Below are positions 7,701 to 18,300 of a DNA stretch of 64,000 nucleotides, piece by piece. The notes under the pieces are model-generated. The model was not told the DNA's origin. It did no database searches and was given only the letters and a program-made list of their open reading frames with translations. Position 1 is the first letter of the stretch, and every line of letters starts with the position of its first letter. The position numbers and the translations under genes are program-made. The DNA comes from an uncultured Clostridia bacterium. GTDB lineage: Bacteria > Bacillota > Clostridia > Christensenellales > UBA1242. The DNA is taken from contig CALBOE010000010.1 of the NCBI GenBank assembly GCA_937896905.1, positions 34,145 to 98,144 on the forward strand, read 5' to 3'.

Positions 7701-9206
7701 TTATAAAATTTGCAAATTTTTGCCGTAAACCTTTTTAAAATCGCCCGCAATGCTCATTGCCTGGCAAATTTCTAATGTTGCATCTCTTTCAACTTCTGTT
7801 TTTAAAATTACAGTGTCACCCAACACATCACATTCAATATCCTTAACAGAATTAGAATTGGTTATGTTAAGCATTGTTGCCATTTTTATGATTAATGCTA
7901 GTTTTTTAACTGCATCTAAATCGTCTTCTGTTACAATATCCTTATATCTAACCCAATCGTTCAAACTAAAATCATCTATATTTTGGCTGCTTGCAACAAA
8001 CGCCGCCAAAACAATATCTTTGTGCGAAGCCCCATAAATGTTGCTGTGGATAATAACTGGGAAATTGTTTTTTTGATAGTTTTCAAACGAAATTCGTTTG
8101 CCCGACATACACATACTTGCCGCAATTCTTAACACCTTAACGTAAGGACGAGTTAATTTGTGCAAAACCTTAAGTTGCTTATACAAAATAACTGCCAACG
8201 AATAAATATTGTCCGAATTAATGCTGGTTGGGTAAAACTCATTAATAGAACTTAAAGAATAACCTAAAATATCTAGCAATGGCTTTTCACCAGTTTGGCC
8301 AAGCAGATTTTTTGCAACAATTCCATATAGTTCAGTGTTTGTGCACACTTTTATTGTGTTGCTGCCAACTTTATTGTAAATCGCCTTGGCAATTGCAATT
8401 CCAAGAGCAACAACATCTGCACGTTTCTCGCTTATGCCTTTAAGTTTTTTCGCCTTATCTAAATCTAACCCGTGAATAAGCGAATATACATTTGCAAAAC
8501 TCTCGGCATTAATTTCGTAGTTGTGGGCAAGGTCTAATGGATATCTTGTTGCCCTGCGTGCAAGTTTGCCAATAGAGTTAAAAACTTCGCCAACGCCAAT
8601 AACCTCACTATCTGCATCTAAATCGGAAATCCAGTCCAACTTTTTAATTTCCTTAGCAAATTCTTCAACAACCGCATCCATTTGATTTGCAATTGGTTTC
8701 CCTGCAAGAGCATTAATCATTGTTGTTGAACCAAATGGCAAAGAAATGCTGTTTGTTATAACCCTGCGGTTAAATTTTATAATTTCGGTTGAATAATCGC
8801 CTATTTTAATTATTAGTCCTCGTGTCATTGCAAAAGAATATAGAATGGTGCTGTGCAATGCCGAAATTTGTTCCTCTGAACTAAGCACTTTAAAGTAGAG
8901 CGAAACGGTTTTATACACCTCGTCTAAAAACGCAATTTGATTTCTTGCATTTGCTAGAACTGGGCTGGCATAGCAAAGTATGTTTTCAATTTTTGCATTA
9001 TCTACAATTCTTCTTAAATTTTTTAAAACCGCAATAGTTTCTTGAATTCTGGCTGGCTTAATGTAGCCATCTCTTTCCATGTCTTGAATAAGTTTAATTG
9101 GTTCAATTATTTGTTGTTCGGTGGTAAAATATCCGTTTGTGGAATATTGGAAAATGGTCAACTTAACATCGTTAACTCCCAACTCAAAAACCGCCAATTT
9201 TTCCAT
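7701..9206 (-). CDS. Ppx/GppA-family exopolyphosphatase-like protein
   Basis: The ATG at 9206 is chosen because AAAGGAG precedes it by about 7 bases; a longer in-frame start at 9242 lacks a site. The product has 501 residues. It begins with an actin-fold segment (KLAVFELGVNDVKLTIF), then has the family's LSSEEQISALHS and IIKIGDYSTEIIKF phosphate-binding region, where DIGGGS is normally seen. A helical C-terminal half resembles the HD-like domain of Ppx. These enzymes hydrolyse inorganic polyphosphate or pppGpp. The glycine-rich loop is altered (KIGDYST), so activity is uncertain. Upstream of the mreB-like gene with only 13 bases between them. Confidence 0.72.
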   Translation of the reverse strand: MEKLAVFELGVNDVKLTIFQYSTNGYFTTEQQIIEPIKLIQDMERDGYIKPARIQETIAVLKNLRRIVDNAKIENILCYASPVLANARNQIAFLDEVYKTVSLYFKVLSSEEQISALHSTILYSFAMTRGLIIKIGDYSTEIIKFNRRVITNSISLPFGSTTMINALAGKPIANQMDAVVEEFAKEIKKLDWISDLDADSEVIGVGEVFNSIGKLARRATRYPLDLAHNYEINAESFANVYSLIHGLDLDKAKKLKGISEKRADVVALGIAIAKAIYNKVGSNTIKVCTNTELYGIVAKNLLGQTGEKPLLDILGYSLSSINEFYPTSINSDNIYSLAVILYKQLKVLHKLTRPYVKVLRIAASMCMSGKRISFENYQKNNFPVIIHSNIYGASHKDIVLAAFVASSQNIDDFSLNDWVRYKDIVTEDDLDAVKKLALIIKMATMLNITNSNSVKDIECDVLGDTVILKTEVERDATLEICQAMSIAGDFKKVYGKNLQIL

Positions 9207-9489
9207 TTGTAACTCCTTTAATTTACACCCTATATTTAACATTAATTTAACATATAGTCAATACCTTTTTTGAAATTTCTTTTAAAAATTTTTTAAAGCT
9301 TTTTTCTCAAAATTTTTAGGGAAATAATTCAAAAAAATACATGAAAATTTTAACGAAATATATTTTTAATTTAAATAAAATTATTGCAAAAAAATAAATA
9401 AAATGTGCTATTTTGTACTGTTTTTTGCAATTTTTAGTGTATTTTTTACAATTTTTTATAAAATTTTAAATAAAAAGGAAAAATAATTT

Positions 9490-10191
9490 TTAATCAATTA
9501 ATTTTCCTATTTCGTTTTCGAATTGTTTGAATGCTAAATTAGAATAATTTGGTGCAACTTTAAACACCATGTTCTGCTTACTTATTGGGTGCACAAAACT
9601 TAGTTTGAATGCCCACAAAGCAAGGTTTCCTTCGTGCTGTTTATCGCCATACTTAAAGTCGCCATAAATTGGCAAGTTTAGTTGCGAAGCCATTTGCACC
9701 CTAATTTGATGGCTTCGGCCAGTTATTAAATTAATTTGCATTAAAGAAAGTTTGTGTTTTGTTGCAAGAAGAGTGTACTCCAATATTGCCTCTTTACTTC
9801 CTTCTTCAAGTTGTGGCGCAATTTTAACCGTGTTGGTTTTTTCGTCTTTTTTAAGATATGTTACCAATTTGTTTTCTGCAATTTGAGGCCTGCCGTTAAC
9901 AACACACAAATATTCTTTTTTCATATCTTTATTTTTAAGTTGCGCAGTTAAACGTGCGGCCGCCTTGCTGGTTTTTGCAAACACCATAACCCCGCCCGTT
10001 GGCCTATCTAACCTATGCACTAAACCTAAAAAAACATTTCCAGGTTTATTATCCCTTTCCTTAATGAAATTTTTTATTATTGTTAGCATGTCAACATCGC
10101 CACTGTCGTCTGCCTGAACAGAAATCTTGTGTGGCTTAATAACAACAACAATGTGATTATCTTCATAAATTATTTTTGGTTCAAGTTTCAT
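9490..10191 (-). CDS. RluA-family pseudouridine synthase (no S4 domain)
   Basis: Converts uridine to pseudouridine in rRNA or tRNA. The catalytic motif HRLDRPTGG is at 59-67, with Asp62 as nucleophile. RSHQIRVQMA and LPIYGDFKYG are further family signatures. At 233 residues it lacks the N-terminal S4 RNA-binding domain of RluC/RluD, like the TruC/YqcB or Rsu-short types. Exact target site is not predictable. An AAAGGG site precedes the ATG, and the gene follows the methyltransferase gene by 9 bases, so both form a small RNA-modification operon. Confidence 0.9.
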   Translation of the reverse strand: MKLEPKIIYEDNHIVVVIKPHKISVQADDSGDVDMLTIIKNFIKERDNKPGNVFLGLVHRLDRPTGGVMVFAKTSKAAARLTAQLKNKDMKKEYLCVVNGRPQIAENKLVTYLKKDEKTNTVKIAPQLEEGSKEAILEYTLLATKHKLSLMQINLITGRSHQIRVQMASQLNLPIYGDFKYGDKQHEGNLALWAFKLSFVHPISKQNMVFKVAPNYSNLAFKQFENEIGKLID

Positions 10192-10200
10192 AATTTCCCT

Positions 10201-11043
10201 TTAAAATGTTTTAATTGCACTGCAACCGCAAGGCAAAACAATTCTTTCTTCATTTGTTGGCAAACCCACTTCGTAGCACTCTGTTTTGCCACCTTTAATT
10301 GTTGAGTTAAGTATGTTTGCCATAACTGTTGGCTGAAGCCCTGTTGTGTAGCTATTTATCAACACAAACAATGGATTTTCGCTTAGCAAGTTTCCGCACA
10401 AACGCACAAAGTTGAAAATGTTTTCTTCTATTTTCCAGGTTTCACCGTTGGGGCCTCTTCCAAAAGATGGTGGATCCATAATAATTGCATCATATTTGTT
10501 GCCACGCCTAATTTCTCGTTCCACAAACTTTAAACAATCGTCTTGAATGTAGCGAATGTTGCTGATATTGTTTAATTTGGCATTTGTTTTTGCAATTTCT
10601 ATCATACTTTTTGCGGCGTCAACATGAGTTACCGAAGCGCCAGCAAGCGAGCAAACAACGCTTGCCCCACCCGTATATGCAAACAAATTAAGAATTTTTA
10701 TTTCTCGTTTAGACGATTTTATTAAATCTGTCATTATATCCCAATTAACCGCTTGCTCTGGGAAAAGACAAATATGTTTAAAACTCATTGGTTCTATGTG
10801 AAATTTTACGCCAAGACGCGAAATCACTAAACTTTGTGGCATTTTTGCAGATTTTTGCCACGCGCCCGACTTATTTATGCCACGTTTATAGCACGCATCC
10901 ACCTTTGTTGAAAGGCTCTTATCTGTGTTCCAAATAACTTGCGGATCTGGGCGCAAAAAAGTATATCCACCAATTTGCTCTAGCTTTTCGCCATTTGCAG
11001 TGGACAGCACCACATAATCTTTCCAATGTTTTGCAAGTTTCAT
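10201..11043 (-). CDS. RlmI/RlmK-like SAM-dependent methyltransferase
   Basis: A 280-residue Rossmann methyltransferase of the class used for 23S rRNA. Motif I reads ILNLFAYTGGASV near 115-127; the acidic SAM contact is HVDAAKS; the catalytic motif IV is IIMDPPSFGRG near 190-200. The PUA domain found at the N-terminus of RlmI is not evident. A GAGGGAAA site precedes the ATG. It is directly upstream of, and probably cotranscribed with, the pseudouridine synthase. Target base is not known. Confidence 0.85.
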   Translation of the reverse strand: MKLAKHWKDYVVLSTANGEKLEQIGGYTFLRPDPQVIWNTDKSLSTKVDACYKRGINKSGAWQKSAKMPQSLVISRLGVKFHIEPMSFKHICLFPEQAVNWDIMTDLIKSSKREIKILNLFAYTGGASVVCSLAGASVTHVDAAKSMIEIAKTNAKLNNISNIRYIQDDCLKFVEREIRRGNKYDAIIMDPPSFGRGPNGETWKIEENIFNFVRLCGNLLSENPLFVLINSYTTGLQPTVMANILNSTIKGGKTECYEVGLPTNEERIVLPCGCSAIKTF

Positions 11044-11112
11044 TTTTCCCTCTTGTTCTTTTTTTTGGGTTTATTATAAATGTTCTTGAAAATTTGTCAA
11101 TAGGTTTAGTTA

Positions 11113-11829
11113 TTAATATATATCTAATATCTTCTTCATATCAATAATATCTGCCGAAGATATAATTCCAAGCGGCTTACTTGTATCTTTACCATCTTTT
11201 GTTATCAATATAATTAGCAGTTTTCTGTTATTTTCAAAACAATTCATTGCGGCTTCTATTGAAATGTGTTCGTCGGCAAGCATAAAATAATAATCCTCGC
11301 CCATATCTGCAATAACTTCACTAACCATTGCTGTTTCAATGTAGTTTTGAATGTTTGCGCCCTCAGATATTTTTGCACCTAAAACATTAACAATTTTTCT
11401 GCCGTTTAAAACTCCAATTAGTTTGTTTTTGGAATAAATTGGCAGGTTAGAATACCCCGTTCTTGCCATAAGTTCAATGGCTTCGCCAATTTTCATGCTG
11501 TCTTCAATAAGAATAACTTCCTTATTTCCAACTCTATTAAGTGCAAGCGGCGGTTCACTTATTAACTCAGCCAACTTTTCAATTTTATCCACAATATCAT
11601 CATGCGGTTCTGCTATAACAATATCCTCGTTGCCGCTATGAATAATTGAATTGCGAAGACGACCAAAATCCACTAAATCTTCTTCATATTTTCTAACAAT
11701 TGAATTAAGCACAACACTTCTGCGTATTACGTCACTAAAAGACATGCTTCTTTTAAAGCCATATATAGTTCTTAACGCATAATCTATGCGGTTGTAAGCA
11801 TTTATAAATCGTTTTGCATTGGTTTCCAT
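11113..11829 (-). CDS. HEPN-like N-terminal domain fused to tandem CBS domains
   Basis: The 238-residue product has two parts. Residues about 110-238 form a CBS pair (EAIELMARTGYSNLPIYSKNKLIGVLNG..., then ISIEAAMNCFENNRKLLIIL...PLGIISSADII), which usually senses adenine nucleotides. Residues 1-90 are helical and hold LRNSIIHSG, an RNxxxH motif typical of HEPN ribonuclease or nucleotide-binding domains. The fusion suggests a nucleotide-gated HEPN activity, but catalysis is only inferred. It has its own AGAGG site and an AT-rich upstream region with TATAAT-like sequence. It is monocistronic. Confidence 0.7.
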   Translation of the reverse strand: METNAKRFINAYNRIDYALRTIYGFKRSMSFSDVIRRSVVLNSIVRKYEEDLVDFGRLRNSIIHSGNEDIVIAEPHDDIVDKIEKLAELISEPPLALNRVGNKEVILIEDSMKIGEAIELMARTGYSNLPIYSKNKLIGVLNGRKIVNVLGAKISEGANIQNYIETAMVSEVIADMGEDYYFMLADEHISIEAAMNCFENNRKLLIILITKDGKDTSKPLGIISSADIIDMKKILDIY

Positions 11830-11946
11830 AATTTACCTCTTTGTTTTATTATATCATATTTTTGTTTTATTGTATATTAAAAATATTAAAATCGTTAACA
11901 AAACTAGGGCAATTTTGTTAATAATTAAAAAATGTTTGCAAAATGA

Positions 11947-11975
11947 TTGAAATTTTTTATGTTTTTGTGTATAAT
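11947..11975 (+). promoter_or_regulatory. Promoter of SRP RNA
   Basis: TTGAAA (11947-11952), 17-base spacer, TATAAT (11970-11975). The predicted start falls at about 11983, exactly where the RNA's closing stem begins. Confidence 0.85.
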
Positions 11976-11982
11976 ATAATTG

Positions 11983-12253
11983 AGTTGTACTAGGCGGGGA
12001 GCTAGTGGTGCCCTACACCCACAATCCACTACAGTGGGGCTGAAGTGCTTTACTAGGGGCAACGTTGGTTGTGTTGAGTAGTTTTAACGCATGTTGAAAT
12101 CAAGGTCTTATACAATATTGCCCTACGAATCATGTCAGGGCCGGAAGGCAGCAGCATTAAGCAGGATACAGTATGTGCTATGAGTGTGCTTTGGTGGAGT
12201 GCCTTAAAGTTATGCCAGCAGTTAACTTGTTTCGAATTTAGCACGTGCAACTT
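11983..12253 (+). ncRNA. ffs: Signal recognition particle RNA, large (Alu-domain) type
   Basis: About 270 nt. The domain IV tetraloop region, GTCAGGGCCGGAAGGCAGCA, is at about 12132-12151 and is the Ffh-binding core. The 5' portion GGCGGGGAGCTAGTGGTGCCC (first 20 bases recognised as the Alu part) closely parallels the Bacillus subtilis scRNA 5' domain, so this is the long Gram-positive form rather than the 4.5S form. The ends close as AGTTGTAC (11983-11990) with GTGCAACT (12245-12252). It targets nascent secretory and membrane proteins to FtsY and SecYEG, relevant to the giant secreted protein next door. Confidence 0.95.
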
Positions 12254-12260
12254 ACCATTT

Positions 12261-12285
12261 AACAAGCAACAGCTTGTTTTTTTGT
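12261..12285 (+). terminator. SRP RNA terminator
   Basis: AACAAGC, loop AACA, GCTTGTT, then a T-run. It lies 8 bases after the closing stem of the RNA. Confidence 0.9.
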
Positions 12286-12288
12286 TGC

Positions 12289-12322
12289 AAAAAAAGAGAT
12301 AGGCTACCAGCCTATCTCTTTT
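12289..12322 (-). terminator. Terminator of the giant secreted-protein gene, containing its stop codon
   Basis: On the minus strand AAAAGAGATAGGCT pairs with AGCCTATCTCTTTT around a GGT loop and runs into T-residues. The last codons and the TAG stop (12304-12306) of the 3842-residue protein lie in this hairpin. Confidence 0.88.
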
Positions 12323-15300
12323 AATGATGTGTAGGTTATGTTAAGTTGAACATTTCCTCTTGCAAAATATTCTAATATTAATTCACCATTTTCTATTCTA
12401 ACGTTATACTTATTGCCTAAAGTATCCGTTATTTCGCCACTGCTATTTATAGACGCTCCATCTGTTTCATCAACGTTAAATTTGGCGCCTTCTTCAATTG
12501 AAATTATTAAATCTGGCACAGCATTGTTTCCACTGAATTTAACCGAACTTAATTGTCCCCATTGTGTGCTTAACACAAATTTAACTTGGAACCATTTGTT
12601 TGCCTCTATAATTCCTGTTTTGCTCCAACAGGTTAAAACGTCTTCTTGGCTCATATTTTGAGGATTGCCAACTTCCCTAATTTGATAACCCAAAACAGGC
12701 TCAATATCATAAGTGTTAACGTACGCTGTAACATCAACAACCTTGTGGTTTGTTAGAATAATTGAAGTATTAATTTCTTCAAGTTGACCGGTTGTTAAAT
12801 CTTGGCTAAGCTGAATTTTAACTTGACCAACCCATTCTGGTTTTGCTGTTACTTTAATTGGAATTTCTGTTCCTTTAGGGTAATATTTTTTAACATCGTC
12901 TGCTTCTAATACATAACCGCCCGTGTCGATTGGATTTAAATATTCTGCACCACTAACCACATTCAATGTTAATGTGAATTTTTGAACAGATTTTAAACCT
13001 AATGTTAACTCGAAATCTGCTTCGCCCGCAAGAATTTTTGCCATTGCCTCGCCAGATGTTATTTCACTTAACAAGGCTGACGTAATTTCAATGCTGCTTT
13101 GTGGAGCCAATCCATTTCTTCTAATTGGAACTTCGTTTCCATTAGCGTTTAAATAGAAATAATAGTCAAGTTGTTCTGTTTCGTCGTTAGTGCGAACAAA
13201 GGAAATTTCTCTGCCAACATATAGATTTTCTATTTTGCGATAATATCCATCGATTTGTACTTCGTTTGGCGCACTTTTTATTGTGTAGTTACTTAAGCCA
13301 TTTGAATCCCATTCAACACGTGTATCGAACTTAACATTAACATTTAATTTCTTTAAGTATATTGTGTATGTTCCACCTTGGCCGTAACCTTTGTCATCGT
13401 CTGGAACAAAGCTTTCTGTTATTATTAATGTGCTGTCCACCAACGCATAATTTTTCAAACTTCCTTTGTTGTGAGAAACTTGACCACTGTAAATTATACC
13501 CGTGTTTAATGAATTGAATTTAACTTTTATTCCTTGCTTTTCATAAACGCCAATTAGCACAGTGGAGCCGCTAGTTTCTGCCACCACATTTCCGCCAACA
13601 AACACTTCAAAGTTTCCGTAATTGTTATGTTGCGTTGTTCTACCATCTTCAATTGCAAAACCAATAACCACTTGGTTTTTACCCATTTCTTCTAGCACAA
13701 CATCAATTGCCATACAACTTAATTCACCCTCAACTGGCTGATAATCAAAATCTGCAACTTGAATTATTCTAGAAGCCGTATGGTTATATCCCTCATAAAC
13801 TCCATGAATGACACCATTAATCATAACGGTTAAAACATAATGTTCTGCCACGCTTGCTTTGTAAGAAATTTCATCTCCCATGTACACTGCATTATTGTTT
13901 ACGTAATTTTCACCACACTTTAACTCATACGTAAACGACATAACATTGCGAACCGAATCGAAATCTATTGTGCCATAACTATTCCCCTGCTTTAGTTTGA
14001 ATGTAACATTCACTGGCAATGGTCTTGGCACAAAGCGCACAGTTAAAGTTATGTTATCGTAAACTTCGAAGTTTGCCAAGTTTGCATAACTTTCATTTTC
14101 ATTTAACACAAGTCCTGCCGAATCTTTAACAGTTATTTCGCAATCGTTATAGTAATTTGGGTTAAATGCTGAAGTTAACTCGTTAACACGACCACGATAA
14201 GTGATTGCAGTTGCTGTTTCACTAAAATTAGAGTTTGGTTGTAAGGTTAATTTTGCATCGTTGTTTGTTCCGCAGTTAACAACAACTTCCCTTACAGTTG
14301 AATTTGTGTCGTGTTCTTGTGGAGCATATGGTGCAGCTGCATTAATTGTTATTTTAAATATTTCACGGCAGTTTGCAATAAATTTAAATACTCTATTTGC
14401 TGATGGCACAATTGTTCCTTCAACATAACTCTCTATAAGGTATGGTAAATCTTCCAAGAAGTTTGTTGTTAGCCCTGGCCTATCACCTGCATAGCAAGGG
14501 AAAACATGCTCTAAATATTGCAATTCTTTGCTGTTAGAAGCAATAGCATACGCCCATGTTTCGAATATTGCATAATTTTTGTTATTATAATGCCTGCCAT
14601 AGCAACCTAAACCGGTTAACAGTTCAAAAATGTTTGTTAATTCAATTTCTCCACCATTGTCTGTAACTTTCCAGCCGTTTGCAGAAGCTGGTGCTCTGTT
14701 ATAAATATACTTTTCTCCTAAATCAGCAGAGCCATTGCTTTCATCAATATACTTAACAATAAAGTCGAATTTATACATTGCAGTGTTAACTTTAATCTTG
14801 CCAAGATGTGTTTCACAATCGGTATGCCCTACGCTATCTGCACAAGTATCGTCTACCGAATAGCTTGTGTGAACTGAATAGTAATTTTCCCTTAACCATG
14901 CGCCATCAATAAGCACACTATATTGTTGTTGTGCTGAATTTTCGTAGGTTTGAAGCACCGTTTCAGTTGTTTGTCCATCTATAGTTAACGTGAATGCATT
15001 TGCACTAAATTCATAGCCGAGTGCCGCCAAATATTTAACCGTAATGTAACTGTTTACATTAATGCCAGTTAAAACGTAATTGCTTTGCCCAGTTACTCCA
15101 TTAGACAATTCAAACGTTCCTTGAGTGTCGTCCCCCGAACTCATTGCAAAGGTTAAGCCATATGCAATTTTTTCGTAGTTTGCCGTTAAATTAAATATTG
15201 TTGAATGCTTATAAATATCAAATATCGCGTTATTAACTTCACCATTTTCGTAGCTTGTTTTACCTGCTCCATTTTGCTTAGAAATGCTAAATAATGATGT

Positions 15301-18300
15301 ATTATCTGGATTTAACAAATCTGCCGAAACAAACCTATAACCAATCATTTCGTCATATTTGCCCGAATTCATTGCAGGAACATCTTTGCTTTGGTCGTAA
15401 ACTTGCACGGCTAAATTACAACCTGAATACAACATTAAATATGTCATATTGTTTTTCTCTAAAATTCTAACTAGGCCATTAGAGTATTTATAGTTTTTAG
15501 TGCTGGAAACAATTTGAGTTTTTTCATCTAAATCCACAATTGAAGATGCTAGATAATACTGCATTTTCTTTAGTGAGCTTGTTGAACTCATTGCAATATA
15601 TGAATTTTCTCCAATACCGCCTTGCTCAGTCGTATATGTATCTTTTATGGTTATTACCATATAGCCGTATCTATCTAAACTGTTATTTATTAGTGTTCTT
15701 GCATTAATTAAATAACTTTTTCTAAAATACATTGCCGTGAATATTTCACCTTGCAATTGGTTCCAAGTGGTTGTTGGAGTTCCAATAACTGTGTCGGCAT
15801 AAATTTCGTTGTTAAATTCATTTGTTTTATAGAAATAGTTTGATGTACCCTTAACACTCTTCCATCCTACCAACACATAGTGTTGATTTACAAATATAGG
15901 CAAGGTTGTGTTATCGTCATCTTCGCTAGCTTCATTTAAATTAATGCTGTTTGTATCTGCCAAGAAGATATAGAAACCATCGTTGTGATAGTATACTTTC
16001 TTTTGATAGTCGTGCTTTCTTGTTAGTATTAGGTCGTTCCATGTTGTTGCTTCTGTGTGTATTGTGCCAGCATAAGCATCTGCCCACATAAAGTTGTCTA
16101 ACTTTGCTGAAGTTATAAATTCAAACTTGCCATCTTCGTCATTTATTTGAATATCACTTAATGAGTCTGCAGAAGCATTTAATACTGGTCTGCTTCCATC
16201 GGCGTCACCCGCCCATCTGTAAACTGTGTTTTTATAAGCCAACTCAAATTCGCCATTTATGTTGGTTTTATTGCAATCAGTTAAGGTTATTTTGTGCAAG
16301 TTAATTGTTATATGCGCAGTTAATTCAACCTCGTAGTTTGCAGGAACAATTGTGCTTCCATAAGCAACTTTCGAACGCAGCGTAAAATCTGAATTTATTG
16401 GATTATGGTAGTTCCATTTTGTTGCAGTTTTTGCAATTGAAGCACCTGATTTTGTTATGAAGTGTGAAACGTTATTTGCATTTCTTGTTATAAGTTCATA
16501 CGCACCATCAAACATGAATGATGTTGTGTTCGAACTTATGTTCGTGCCCTTAGGCGTAATTTTTACAATAGCCCATGTTGGTTTTAGGGTTACTTGTGTT
16601 CCACACATATCCGCCAATGCCGAACCTTTTAGCAAGTTGTTTAAATATGTAACATATCCGCCTATGTTTTCCCATGTGGTGTTACCCAATAAAGACGTTG
16701 CAATATTGTTTGTAACTCCAGTTTTGTGAGTTAAGGTTCCGTTTTTAACATCAAACGAATATGTCCCACGAGTATTAATAAAATATGTTTGCCAGTGGGT
16801 TATTTCGTAACCGTAATTATATAAATCGTAAGTGGTTGCCTTGTTGTTTAACGTGAACGCTGTAACATCTTCTCCAACTTTACTAAACGCTTTTCCAGAT
16901 TGATTTTTGTAGAATATGGTTGATGTTTTTCCGTTTTCAACAACAAAACTTACCGCACCAGGGATTGTGTTTAAGCCATCTCCACCAACAACCGCAAACA
17001 AACTTTTGTCATTATTTGGCTGATTTGCACCTTCATAATTATCCCATAAAGAGTTATCTCCTCTAAACATTGTGAAGTTAATATCTACCGACCAATCGGC
17101 AATAATGTCGAATGGAGGATTGTTGCTTGTTTGCCTTAAATTACCATAAGATGGAGTTTCTCCTCCACAATATAATTTGTTAACTTGAACATATGTGTTT
17201 CCATCAATATTTGTGCTGGTTTTTTGTGCATCAATTTCTAAGTAAATTTTTACGCCAGATGACGTTAATGTCATTTTATTGCCCGAAATTGCCACTGTGT
17301 ATTGATTGCTTAATGTTTTTGCACCTTTATAGCCAATAATCCAACCCTTAAACTCTGCGCCTGTGCGTTCTAATAAATCTTTCACCTCACCGGTTGGGGT
17401 AAATTGTGGCATTTCAATATTCGCGTATTCAACTGTATAGTTAATGGTTGTGTATTTTACCCAACCCTCAGTTTCGGTTGCCAAGTAGCCTAAATCTACC
17501 GAATACACAACAAGTTCATAAACGGCATACACATAAATGTCGTCGTCTGTGTGCCCAATAATTTTTGAATATGCCAAACCATTTGCCACATCTTCGCCAA
17601 CCCAAGTTGAATTGTTCCAATATCCAACTTTATACACCACACTTCCGTAGCCCGGTTTTACGCTGGTTATTTTTGAACTTGCATTTCCATCGTTATATAC
17701 TGAATGCGTTGCGCTATATTCTATTTTAATTTCTTCATTATTGTTTGTTATGCCATATCCATACCAAATTTTATTTAGGAACTCTTTCTTGCTCCATGTT
17801 GCAACTTCCACCGATGCGTCAATTGCTGGTTTTCCATTGCTCCATGTTGTGGCGCTAACAGCATTGAAATAAACATCATATCGTTTTAGTGTGATAACTG
17901 CGTAAACATAAATTGTTTTAAATTGTGCGTCTTTGGCATTGGCTGGGAATATGGTTGAATCCACCCAAGAGCTTCCGTTCCAATAACCAATGTGATATTC
18001 AACATCTTTTGTTGATGTCATATATCCGTTAGCTATGCTTCCACTTTTTATGTTAGATGTAAGTGTTACGTTGTCGCCATAATGACCAACATATTGCACT
18101 TGAACATTGTGCCCGCTTGCCGAAACTTCATATTCAATATAGCATGGAGAAAGTGTTGGCGATGTCCATTGTGCAATTCTTGTTGCAGCATCAACATTAC
18201 TTTTGTTTGAACTCCACGCCTTTTCGCCAATAGCATTAATTTCAACTGTATATGGCGTTCTTGCAAACACTGCATACACACAATAATTTATGCTTTCGTC

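Noticed and set aside
12053..12265. 70-aa minus-strand frame opposite the SRP RNA
   Set aside because: It overlaps a clear SRP RNA gene and has no ribosome-binding site or protein-like composition.
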